A stretch of 40,405 bases of DNA from the NCBI GenBank assembly GCA_020722205.1, contig DYLF01000017.1, positions 1 to 40,405 of the forward strand. Reading direction: 5' to 3'. Positions within the stretch are counted from its first letter, which is position 1. Each line of letters starts with the position of its first letter. The position numbers were made by a program, and so were the translations under genes. Origin of the DNA: Desulfobacca acetoxidans (GTDB lineage: Bacteria; Desulfobacterota; Desulfobaccia; Desulfobaccales; 0-14-0-80-60-11). Shown piece after piece: positions 1-7,211 of the stretch. Under the pieces are notes generated by a model that was given only the letters and a program-made list of their open reading frames with translations, searched no databases and was not told the DNA's origin.

Positions 1-211
1 TTTTAAATAACTATAGTCCAGATGAAAGTCAAGCAAATTCTGGAAAAATCTTTGGCCATTATTTATTTCTGGGATAACCTGTAGCGGGCGAGGTAGTCCG
101 CCGGGGCGGTGAGGGCCGCCCGAGCGGCGGCCACGCTGATGGCTCCTGGTCACGCTGGGGCGTAGGCAGGGGCGGTTTTTTTTGTAGGGTATTTTAACCG
201 GTAGGAATTCC
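1..211. other. Left-edge non-coding stretch
   Basis: No convincing gene. A GC-rich hairpin (GGCCGCC, 5-nt loop, GGCGGCC) lies near 114-132 and a run of eight T near 177-184. A 23-codon minus-strand frame ends at 63; it could be the last scrap of a lost gene but has no recognisable motif. Confidence 0.4.
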
Positions 212-732
212 GTGGCATTTAGTCTGGCCATCATCATCATCGTGGTGCTGGCGGCGGATTACCTGTTTCGGCGGCTGAAACTAGCGGGTCTGGTGGGCAT
301 GCTGCTGGTGGTTCCCATGTGTGGGGGCTGCTTAGGCCGGAAATGTTGGCGGTGTCTGCCGACTTCCGGAAGATCGTCTTAATCGTCGTTCTGCTCCGGG
401 CCGGGTTTGAATTGCGGCGGGACACCTTGAACCGCCCGGCCCGTCCAGCCATACTCATGTCTTGCATACCGGCCTGGTTTGAAGTTGTCGGCGTGGTGAT
501 GCCCGCTCCCTATCTTCTTGGGCTCACGCTGCTGGAAGCCGCAATTTTGGGGGCGATATGGGGCGCGATTTCTCCGGCGGCGGTGGTGCCGTTGATGATT
601 GATTACATGGAGCGGGGTGTGGGGGGCAAATAAGGCATCCCCACCCTGACCTTGGCCGCCTCTGCCAGAGACGACGTCTTTGTCATTGTGAATTTTACCA
701 TCCTGTTGGCCATCGAGCTGGAAAATGATTGA
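212..732 (+). pseudogene. Decayed cation/proton antiporter (CPA/NhaP-like) fragment
   Basis: Read across two lesions, the translation follows the N-terminal third of a CPA-type Na+/H+ antiporter: an opening hydrophobic helix (LAIIIIVVLAADYLFRRLK), GMLLVG, ADFRKIVLIVVLLRAGFELR, GAIWGAISPAAVVPLM, then GIPTLTLAASARDDVFVIV. The frame opens at a GTG at 212 and loses one base near 309-314, where GTGGTTCCC would need one more G to give VGSHVWG. It then meets an in-frame TAA at 631-633 just before GIPTL and ends at TGA 730-732. Family members are about 400 residues long; only about 170 can be recognised and no downstream half follows. The product would be a membrane transporter, but this copy cannot make one. 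The family assignment rests on recognised motifs; the lesions are read directly. Confidence 0.75.
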
Positions 733-942
733 GGAGAAGGAATTTTGGGTGGCAGGCAAGGGCGAGGGGGCATTGGGCTTGATCGCGGCGCTGGACATGA
801 GATTTTGGAGGGTGAACGACCGACCAAGCCGGGGCAAAATTAGGAGTCACCAGGATACGCCGGGAGGCCGCTCTTTTGAACAATACTGGGAAATCTTGGA
901 AAGTTAAGATTTGGGGGGAGAATTTAACCTTAAAGGAGTAAC
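733..942. other. Intergenic stretch after the antiporter remnant
   Basis: A 60-codon plus-strand frame (725-907) overlaps the end of the remnant, but its translation resembles nothing I recognise and has no Shine-Dalgarno. It is treated as non-coding, probably further decayed sequence. Confidence 0.4.
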
Positions 943-985
943 GGTAAACAATAAAGCTCCCCGGAGCCTGGAAGAGCCGGGGAGC
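943..985 (-). terminator. Rho-independent terminator of fhs
   Basis: On the minus strand the stem GCTCCCCGG...CCGGGGAGC is followed by TTTATTGTTT. A second strong hairpin (TTCCAGGCCCC...GGGGCCTGGAA, 1003-1028) lies between it and the fhs stop codon, giving a tandem hairpin terminator. Confidence 0.85.
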
Positions 986-1044
986 CTGGTGAGAGAAGAA
1001 GGTTCCAGGCCCCGGGGGGGGCCTGGAAGAGAGAGAAGCAGGGA

Positions 1045-2829
1045 TTAGAACAGGCCGATGACTTTGCTGGTGTTGGTGTCCACGTCCACCTTGCGGAAGG
1101 CCGGGTCGGAGCTGGTGCCGGGCATGAGGGAGATGGCGCCGCACACCGGGCAGATGAACTTGGCGCCGCTGTAAATGAGGAAGTCCCGGACGGGGAGCCG
1201 CCAGCCCTTGGGGGTGCCTTTCTTGGTAGGATCATGGGAGAGGCTGAGATGGGTTTTCACCATCATGGTGGCGTAGTCGTTGTACTTGGGATCCGCTTCG
1301 AACCGCTTGGCCTTGGCCAAGGCTTCAGGAGCGAAGTCCACGCCGTCTGCGCCGTAGACTTCCTTGGCGATCAGTTCCACCCGCTGGCGCAGGGGCATTT
1401 CTTTGGGATAGAGGAACTTGAAGTCCGGCTTTTCTTGGCAGGCGTCGATGACTGCGTCGGTAAATTCCAGGGCGCCTTCGCCGCCGAACTGCCAATGCTT
1501 AGACACTGCCACGCGGGCGCCTTCGGCTTCGGCCACCCGGCGGATCAGGGCATGCTCTTCCTCTGAATCGTAATGGAAGGCATTGATGCACACCACCGGT
1601 TTGATGCCGGATTTTTTGATGGTGCGGATGTGGTGCGCCATGTTCTCCACCCCATCTTCCAGCCATTTGAAGTTCTCTTTGGTGGCTTCGAAGTATTGTT
1701 TGGGGATGGGCTTGCCGGGGGGGCAAGGGAGCGCCCCGGCTTTGACGCCGTGGTGCTTGAGGCCGCGCACGGTGGTGGTGAGCACCGAAACATTTGGAAT
1801 GAGACCACTGAAGCGGCACTTGACATTCCAGAACTTCTCAAAACCGATATCGGCGCCGAAGCCGGACTCGGTGACGTGGTAGTCAAAGAGCTTGAGGCCG
1901 ATCTGGTCGGCGACGATGGAGCTTTGTCCCACCGCGATGTTGGCGAAGGGGCCGGCGTGCACGAAGCAAGGCTGCTTTTCCACGGTTTGCATGAGGGTGG
2001 GGTTGATGGAGGGCAGCATCCAGGCGGTCATGGCGTTGCCGCATTCCAGGTCCCGGGTGGTGATGGGATTGCCCTGCTTGTCGTAGCACACCGTGATGTT
2101 GTTCAATCTTTCCTTCAGGTCGGCCAGTGAGGTGAAGACGGACAGGATGGCCATGACTTCCGAGGACACGGCGATGCCGAAGGAGGACTTCATCATGAAG
2201 CCGTCCATCTTGCCGCCCAGGCCGATGATGATATGGCGCAGGGCCTGGGCGCAAAAGTCCATGATCCAGCCCATTTCGAAGTTTTTGGGATCGATGTTGA
2301 GGCGCTTGAGGTTCCGCTTGGCCAATTGCTCATCGTTGTAGTTGAACTCATGCATCAGGCGGGAGGTGGCGGCCACCATGGCCAGGTTGTGGGCATTCAT
2401 GATGTTGTTGATGTCGCCGGTAAGGCCCAGGGAGAACTCGGTCATGGGGATCAGAAGCGAGAGGCCGCCGCCGGCGGCGGTGCCCTTGATGTTCATGGTG
2501 GGGCCGCCGGAGGGCTGGCGGATGCAGCCGCCGACGTTCTTGCCCCGCTTGCCAAAGCCCTCGATCAAACCCATGGTGGTGGTGGATTTGCCTTCTCCGA
2601 GGGGGGTGGGGGTGATGGCGGTCACTTCGATATACTTGCCGTCGGGCTTGTTCTTCAGGCGCTCCAGACACTTTACATAGTCAACGCGGCCAATTTTCTG
2701 ACCGTAGGGGATGCGTTCCTCTTTGGGGATGCCCAGCTTATCGCACATTTCGTCAAAGGGGATCATCTCCGCTTCGGCAATTTCGGCAATCTGCCAGTCC
2801 TTCATTTTAACCGGATCGTACTTCGCCAT
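1045..2829 (-). CDS. fhs: Formate--tetrahydrofolate ligase
   Basis: Cytoplasmic enzyme that joins formate to tetrahydrofolate at the cost of ATP; first step of the methyl branch of the Wood-Ljungdahl pathway, reversible in acetate oxidisers. 594 residues, slightly above the usual ~560. The family P-loop [15 protein letters not shown] is at residues 73-87, followed by [19 protein letters not shown] and the [13 protein letters not shown] block. I chose the ATG at 2829 because AAGGAGGAATGGCAC sits just before it; the ORF-track start 13 codons upstream has no ribosome site. The C-terminus departs from the usual LTGDIMTMPGLPKxPA: it reads [25 protein letters not shown], introducing a CxxC, while the closing GLF is kept. 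The gene stands alone on the minus strand, divergent from metV-metF, which supply the next steps of the same pathway. Confidence 0.97.
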   Translation of the reverse strand: MAKYDPVKMKDWQIAEIAEAEMIPFDEMCDKLGIPKEERIPYGQKIGRVDYVKCLERLKNKPDGKYIEVTAITPTPLGEGKSTTTMGLIEGFGKRGKNVGGCIRQPSGGPTMNIKGTAAGGGLSLLIPMTEFSLGLTGDINNIMNAHNLAMVAATSRLMHEFNYNDEQLAKRNLKRLNIDPKNFEMGWIMDFCAQALRHIIIGLGGKMDGFMMKSSFGIAVSSEVMAILSVFTSLADLKERLNNITVCYDKQGNPITTRDLECGNAMTAWMLPSINPTLMQTVEKQPCFVHAGPFANIAVGQSSIVADQIGLKLFDYHVTESGFGADIGFEKFWNVKCRFSGLIPNVSVLTTTVRGLKHHGVKAGALPCPPGKPIPKQYFEATKENFKWLEDGVENMAHHIRTIKKSGIKPVVCINAFHYDSEEEHALIRRVAEAEGARVAVSKHWQFGGEGALEFTDAVIDACQEKPDFKFLYPKEMPLRQRVELIAKEVYGADGVDFAPEALAKAKRFEADPKYNDYATMMVKTHLSLSHDPTKKGTPKGWRLPVRDFLIYSGAKFICPVCGAISLMPGTSSDPAFRKVDVDTNTSKVIGLF

Positions 2830-2964
2830 GTGCCATTCCTCCTTAAGGAATATTTGGTTTGTGAACAATATAGAACCCGGAGATTTCCACCGGGTTGATT
2901 CAGCAGTTTCTGGTATCTTGCCCTGATCAGGCCAGACTTTATACTTTTTTTCACATAAGGTGAA

Positions 2965-2993
2965 TTTTTAGCGAATGCCAGGCAGTTTGTCAA
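2965..2993 (-). promoter_or_regulatory. Sigma-70-type promoter for fhs
   Basis: On the minus strand TTGACA (2993-2988), a 17-nt spacer, then TAAAAA (2970-2965). It gives an approximately 130-nt 5' leader that includes a CCTGATCAGG palindrome near 2922 and a small CCCGG...CCGGG hairpin just before the ribosome site. The rest of the 2830-3182 intergenic region holds no gene. Confidence 0.6.
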
Positions 2994-3050
2994 TAGTTAT
3001 TTTATGGCGAATGTTCCTTTAAAGAAAAATAATTTGGGAAATTTTTCTGT

Positions 3051-3079
3051 TTGACAAAACTGATTGGGGGGCCTATATT
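3051..3079 (+). promoter_or_regulatory. Sigma-70-type promoter for metV-metF
   Basis: TTGACA (3051-3056), 17-nt spacer, TATATT (3074-3079): a near-consensus promoter about 100 nt before metV. Its -35 lies about 58 nt from the fhs -35 facing the other way, so a regulator bound between them could act on both units. Confidence 0.7.
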
Positions 3080-3182
3080 GTGAAGGGTTGTACAAATTTG
3101 GGTTCAGAGGTTGGAGGTGAGGGTGAGTGGAATGGTATTTTCCCCCTACCCCCCAGCCCCTAACTCTCACCCGGAGGTAATC

Positions 3183-3854
3183 ATGGTTATTGCGGAGTCA
3201 AAACCCGTATCCGAAATCCTGGAGATGATCAAAGGTTATAAAAAGGTGCTGGTGGTGGGTTGCAAGGGCTGCGTGACGGTATGCAATGCGGGGGGGCAGA
3301 AAGAGGTGGAAATTCTGTCGTCGGAGTTGCGCATTGCCCGTCAGGTATCGGGGAACGAGGTGGAGATCAAGGAGTACACCTGCGAGCGGCAGTGCGACCC
3401 GGAGTACATCGAGCCCCTGGATGAGCTGGTGAAAGATGTGGACGCGGTCGTCTCCATTGCTTGCAGCGTCGGGCCGCAGTATATTGTGGCCCGTTACCCC
3501 TACCTGCCGGTGTATCCTGGTCTGAACACGGTAAGCATCGGTGGGGCGCTGGAACACGGGGTCTGGCGGGAATTTTGCCAGGCCTGTGGCAATTGCGCCA
3601 TTCACCTGTTTGGTGGTTTGTGTCCCATTGCCCGCTGCGCCAAACAATTACTCAATGGCCCTTGCGGGGGGTCGTCGGGTGGCAAATGTGAAGTAGGCAA
3701 GGGGCAGATTGACTGTGTATGGCATCTCATTTATGAACGATTAAAGAATCTGAATCAACTGCACATCATGGAAGAGCTCCGGCTATATAAGGACTGGTCC
3801 ACGAGCCGGGACGGTGGACCGCGCACCACAATCCGGGAGGAGTTGAGAAAATGA
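3183..3854 (+). CDS. metV: MetV-like methylene-THF reductase partner (zinc/iron-sulfur subunit)
   Basis: 223 residues of the methylene-tetrahydrofolate reductase C-terminal family (PF12225), found beside MetF in acetogens and sulfate reducers, where the two proteins form the ferredoxin- or NADH-linked reductase. The sequence is Cys-rich: GCKGCVTVC at 26-34, CERQCD, then CQACGNCAIHLFGGLCPIARC and the signature LLNGPCGGSSGGKCEV. The ATG at 3183 is chosen because GGAGGTAATC precedes it; the ORF track extends 24 codons further through sequence without a ribosome site. The gene overlaps metF by 4 bp (ATGA), so translation is probably coupled. Cofactor content is family knowledge; the Cys pattern is seen. 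Confidence 0.9.
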   Translation: MVIAESKPVSEILEMIKGYKKVLVVGCKGCVTVCNAGGQKEVEILSSELRIARQVSGNEVEIKEYTCERQCDPEYIEPLDELVKDVDAVVSIACSVGPQYIVARYPYLPVYPGLNTVSIGGALEHGVWREFCQACGNCAIHLFGGLCPIARCAKQLLNGPCGGSSGGKCEVGKGQIDCVWHLIYERLKNLNQLHIMEELRLYKDWSTSRDGGPRTTIREELRK

Positions 3855-4780
3855 CCATGACTGCTGGCAGCAATCTGGAAAAAGTTTTGCGGAGCGGCCA
3901 GAAAGCCGTCACTTGTGAATGCGGGCCGCCGCGGGGAGCCGACGTCGAACACTTTCGCCACAAGGCCACTTTTCTTAAGGAATGTGCGGATGCGGTGAAC
4001 GTCACCGACAATCAGACGGCGGTAGTGCGTTTTTGCTCCATGGCTGCCTGCCGCATACTCTTGGACATGGGCATTGAACCGGTTATGCAGATGGTCACCC
4101 GGGACATGAACCGCATAGCGCTGCAAAGCAACGTGTTAGGGGCGGCGGTCTTGGGGATCAAGAACCTGCTATGCCTCACCGGCGACCACAGCTCCTTCGG
4201 CGACCATCCACAGTCGAAAAACGTGCATGATCTGGACTCGATTCAGCTTTTGAACACGGTGCGGATGATGCGCGATGAAGGGAAGATGATCAGCGGCACC
4301 GAGGTGCAGGGACGGCCAGCGATGTTCATCGGGGCGGCCGCCAATCCCTTTGCCGACCCGTTTGAGTTTCGGGTGGTGCGCTTGGCCAAAAAGATCAAAG
4401 CCGGGGCGCAGTTTATCCAGACGCAGTGTATATACGACATGGAGCGCTTCCAAAAGTTTATGGAGATGGCCAATGACATGGGGCTGACGGAGAAATGCTA
4501 TATTATGGCGGGGATTACGCCGTTGAAGTCTGTGGGAATGGCCAACTATATGAAGAAGTTTGTGCCTGGTCTGTTAGTGCCGGATGAATATATCACCCGG
4601 CTCAAGGGGGTGCCCAAAGACAAGGTGGCAGCGGAGGGCATGAAGATTGCTGTGGAACAGATTCAGCAATGTTTGGAAATGAAGGGTGTGGCCGGCATCC
4701 ATCTGATGGCCATTGAGTGGGAGGATCATGCCCCGGAGATATTAAAGTCGGCGGGGGTATTGCCGCGGCCCAAAGTATGA
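3851..4780 (+). CDS. metF: Methylenetetrahydrofolate reductase
   Basis: Flavin-dependent TIM-barrel enzyme reducing 5,10-methylene-THF to 5-methyl-THF (or the reverse in acetate oxidation). 309 residues, a normal length for a stand-alone catalytic domain. Family segments include TCECGPPRGAD near the N-terminus, ADAVNVTDNQTAVVR, GIEPVMQMVTRDMNR, NLLCLTGDH and QFIQTQCIYD. It overlaps the end of metV by 4 bp and is followed by a hairpin terminator, so metV-metF is a two-gene operon. With divergent fhs it covers two steps of the C1-folate pathway; no methylene-THF dehydrogenase/cyclohydrolase or CODH/ACS lies in the window. Confidence 0.95.
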   Translation: MTMTAGSNLEKVLRSGQKAVTCECGPPRGADVEHFRHKATFLKECADAVNVTDNQTAVVRFCSMAACRILLDMGIEPVMQMVTRDMNRIALQSNVLGAAVLGIKNLLCLTGDHSSFGDHPQSKNVHDLDSIQLLNTVRMMRDEGKMISGTEVQGRPAMFIGAAANPFADPFEFRVVRLAKKIKAGAQFIQTQCIYDMERFQKFMEMANDMGLTEKCYIMAGITPLKSVGMANYMKKFVPGLLVPDEYITRLKGVPKDKVAAEGMKIAVEQIQQCLEMKGVAGIHLMAIEWEDHAPEILKSAGVLPRPKV

Positions 4781-4812
4781 TGTCTGAATGAGTAGGCAAT
4801 GAAAGAGGAAAG

Positions 4813-4838
4813 GCCCGGCCATCGCGCTGGGCTTTTTT
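4813..4838 (+). terminator. Terminator of metV-metF, abutting the etfA start
   Basis: Stem GCCCGGC / GCTGGGC (7 pairs, one G-U) with a 6-nt loop, followed by six T. The T-run ends 7 nt before the etfA ATG, so it occupies the space where an etfA ribosome site should be. Confidence 0.75.
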
Positions 4839-4845
4839 ATGGGTT

Positions 4846-5868
4846 ATGGAAAAAAATCAGATCTGGGTGTTTGCCGAGCAGCGGGGCGGGGTGCTGCACG
4901 TGGTGGGTTTGGAGCTGCTGGGCAAGGCCAGGGAGTTGGCTGACGCCGCGAAGAAGTCGGTGGCGGCCGTGTTGCTGGGCGACAAGCTGGCGGGGCTTGC
5001 CGACCGGCTCATGGCGCACGGTGCTGACGTGGTGCTGGTGGCAGAAGATGATTTGTTGGAGCCCTACCAGTTATTGCCCTATACCGCGGTGCTGGCCAGG
5101 GCTTGTCGGGAATATGAGCCGGACATCTTTCTGTTCGGGGCTACCAGTCTGGGGATGGAACTGGCGCCCCGGTTGGCGGCGCGCCTGGCCACCGGTCTGG
5201 CGGCGCATTGTATTGATCTGAAGTTCGATGCCGAGGGGGAGCTTTTGCAGATGGTGCCTGGCTGGGGGGGCGGGGTGGTGGCCGCCGTCAGGTGTCCCAA
5301 GCATCGCCCCCAGATGGCCACGGTAATGCCTGGGGTGCTGAAAAAGTGTGAACCGGCTCGGCGGTCAGGGGAGGTCAAACGGTTAACGGTAGTGGACAGA
5401 TTGGACGGTTCCGGACCTCAGGTGTTGGAAATTTACCGGGAGGCGCTGAGAGAGAGGCCGCTGGCAGCCGCTGAAGTGGTGGTGGCGGGCGGCTGGGGGG
5501 TGGGTGGGAAGGAAGGTTGGAGTCTATTGGAGGAACTGGCCAGGATCTTGGGCGGGGCGGTGGGGGCGACCCGGCCGGCAGTGGATGAGGGGTGGGCCAA
5601 AGAGGAGCAAATGATCGGACAGAGCGGCAAGACGGTGAGGCCCCGTCTGTACGTGGGGGTGGGCATCTCCGGGATGCCGCACCACGTGGTAGGGATGGAG
5701 GATTCGGCATTCGTTGTCGCCATCAACCAAGACCCCCAGGCTCCGATCTTTGAGGTGGCGGATGTGGTTATTGTAGGGGATTACCGTGAGATTCTGCCCC
5801 CTTTACGGGAAGCGCTGCGCGCTAAACTTGAGAGTGGTCAGTTTGGGGTGAGGGGCCAGTCATCATAG
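4846..5868 (+). CDS. etfA: Electron transfer flavoprotein alpha subunit
   Basis: 340 residues with the two-part EtfA structure: an N-terminal alpha/beta domain beginning IWVFAEQRGG and a C-terminal FAD-binding domain carrying GQSGKTVRPRLYVGVGISG, H-VGMEDS, VAINQDPQAPIFEVADVVIVGD. EtfA with EtfB carries electrons between acyl-CoA or other flavin dehydrogenases and the membrane or ferredoxin pools. No EtfB gene is adjacent, which is unusual because etfB normally precedes etfA. The ATG at 4846 matches the usual N-terminus, but the region upstream is a terminator T-run and no Shine-Dalgarno is visible. Mean residue and motif quality look normal, so I call it intact; how it is transcribed is unclear. 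Confidence 0.9.
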   Translation: MEKNQIWVFAEQRGGVLHVVGLELLGKARELADAAKKSVAAVLLGDKLAGLADRLMAHGADVVLVAEDDLLEPYQLLPYTAVLARACREYEPDIFLFGATSLGMELAPRLAARLATGLAAHCIDLKFDAEGELLQMVPGWGGGVVAAVRCPKHRPQMATVMPGVLKKCEPARRSGEVKRLTVVDRLDGSGPQVLEIYREALRERPLAAAEVVVAGGWGVGGKEGWSLLEELARILGGAVGATRPAVDEGWAKEEQMIGQSGKTVRPRLYVGVGISGMPHHVVGMEDSAFVVAINQDPQAPIFEVADVVIVGDYREILPPLREALRAKLESGQFGVRGQSS

Positions 5869-5890
5869 GAGCGGGTGTATAGAGAGATGG

Positions 5891-6757
5891 TTATTTTCCC
5901 GCCACCGCCAGGATAACTTCGTAAGTTACGGTGATAGCGCCGTTTTGCCTGAACAGGTCCTGATAAGCCGCCACCATGGTTTTATACAACTTGGCTGAAA
6001 AGGGGCGTGGTTGGGGGTTGGTGGCGCCGGTGGCCTGCAAGGACTGCAAAAAATCCGGGACGGTGGGAAAGGCCAGGGAGAGGGGCAGTCGTTGCAGGTG
6101 GATGGCGGGAAATCCCGCCTGCTGCAGGATGCGCGCCCAATCTGTGGCGGTCAGGAAGGCCGAGGCCGGGATAGACGGAATCCGGTTGATGTTTAGGAGG
6201 TTGCCGGCCTGCCGCAGGGCGGCGGCCAGCTCGCCGAAGGTTCCTGGCCCCAGGGTGGAGAAGGCCAGGCAGCCGCACTTTTTCAGGCTTTGAAAGTATA
6301 GGGAGATGGTGGTCTCCGGATGGGTAAACCATTGGAAGGTGGAGTTGGAAATGATCAGGTTGACGTCCCGGCTGGGAGGAAGCTCACCGTCCGCCACCAC
6401 CCAGGCCAGGTGCGGGTCAGGCGGCAGGCGGCGTCGGGCCCGGGCCAGGAGGGCGGCGTCAAGGTCCAGCGCCAGCAAATTAGCGTGGGGATTGAGACGG
6501 CGCAGGGCGGCGGTCAGATAACCGGTGCCGCAGCCCACTTCCAGGATGTGGTGGGCCTTATTTACGATGGGGGCGGTTTGGGCCAGCAGTTCCCAGGCCA
6601 TGAAGCGCTGCACCCGGGCATGGCGGTCGTAAGAAGCCGCCCTCTTCACGAAGTTTCGCCGGATGCCTTGCTTGATGGCTTCGCTCCCCGGCCGGCAGGG
6701 AGGGGATGCAGTTTCCTGAGGACAAAGAGTGATTTTCGTGGCTTCTTTTACAAACAC
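5891..6757 (-). CDS. bioC: Malonyl-[acyl-carrier protein] O-methyltransferase (BioC-like)
   Basis: Class I SAM-dependent methyltransferase. After a variable N-terminus comes the BioC-type start IRRNFVKRAASYDRHARVQ, then SAM motif I ILEVGCGTGYLTAAL, ALDLDAALLARAR and SNSTFQWFTHPE, typical of BioC, which methylates malonyl-ACP to begin pimelate synthesis for biotin. The next operon on this strand encodes a biotin-carrying carboxylase, but no other bio genes are present. The track start is a GTG at 6757 without a clear ribosome site; the conserved domain begins near residue 32, so the true start may lie downstream. It is convergent with etfA across a 22-bp gap. A general methyltransferase function cannot be excluded. 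Confidence 0.8.
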   Translation of the reverse strand: MFVKEATKITLCPQETASPPCRPGSEAIKQGIRRNFVKRAASYDRHARVQRFMAWELLAQTAPIVNKAHHILEVGCGTGYLTAALRRLNPHANLLALDLDAALLARARRRLPPDPHLAWVVADGELPPSRDVNLIISNSTFQWFTHPETTISLYFQSLKKCGCLAFSTLGPGTFGELAAALRQAGNLLNINRIPSIPASAFLTATDWARILQQAGFPAIHLQRLPLSLAFPTVPDFLQSLQATGATNPQPRPFSAKLYKTMVAAYQDLFRQNGAITVTYEVILAVAGK

Positions 6758-6970
6758 ACAGGCGCTTTCGGATTCCTTGGCAGATCAGCTAAACTGGAGC
6801 ATAAATATTCTGCCCCCGGGGTCAGCCTAAGGCTTTCAGTCTAGGGGGGCATAATCCAAGAATCATGGAACGAAGCAACATGACGGAAATCGAAAGGTAG
6901 AACCACCGCCCTCGGCCCCTCTTTAAAGAGCAGGCGGGGGGAGATGCTCTACATCAGATTTCGCCGCCGA

Positions 6971-7024
6971 AAAGACCGCTAGCCTCCTTGCTCTTTGATA
7001 AACAAGGTTCTTCAGGGTGCGAAA
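6971..7024 (-). repeat. Dispersed 54-bp intergenic repeat, copy 1
   Basis: AAAGACCGCTAGCCTCCTTG... through CTTTGATAAACAAG and TTCTTCAGGGTGCGAAA matches 27911-27964 at 50 of 54 positions in the same orientation. Strand assignment is arbitrary. On the minus strand both copies read TTTCGCACCCTGAAGAA. Similarity fades on both sides. Confidence 0.8.
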
Positions 7025-7143
7025 GTTGAGTTATTGAGTCAACCGTATTTAGTATGTCCATGTTAAGAATCAAACAATTCTTCCTCAGCAATGGAATAAT
7101 CCCCTTCTCCCCCCTTTAGAAAAGGGCGGAAATTTAAGGAAGT

Positions 7144-7162
7144 CGCCTTAATACTGAAGGCG
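7144..7162 (-). terminator. Possible weak terminator of the transcarboxylase operon
   Basis: Minus-strand stem CGCCTT / AAGGCG with a 7-nt loop, about 50 nt after the pycB-like stop, followed by ACTTCCTTAAATTT. The T-run is poor, so this is tentative. Confidence 0.3.
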
Positions 7163-7211
7163 GTAGGGTTAGAGTGCGGGTGAACGGTGATTACCTTGGG
7201 CAGCCCTCCGT

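Larger units (their letters stand above)
6758..7211. other. 454-bp intergenic region between bioC and the transcarboxylase operon
   Basis: No gene. It contains the first copy of a 54-bp repeat (listed separately) and two small hairpins: CCCTTT-AGA-AAAGGG near 7110, and CGCCTT/AAGGCG at 7144-7162, which may help end transcription of the minus-strand operon. Nothing else was recognised. Confidence 0.5.

Noticed and set aside
725-907. 60-codon ORF after the antiporter remnant
   Set aside because: No ribosome site, no recognisable motif, overlaps the remnant.
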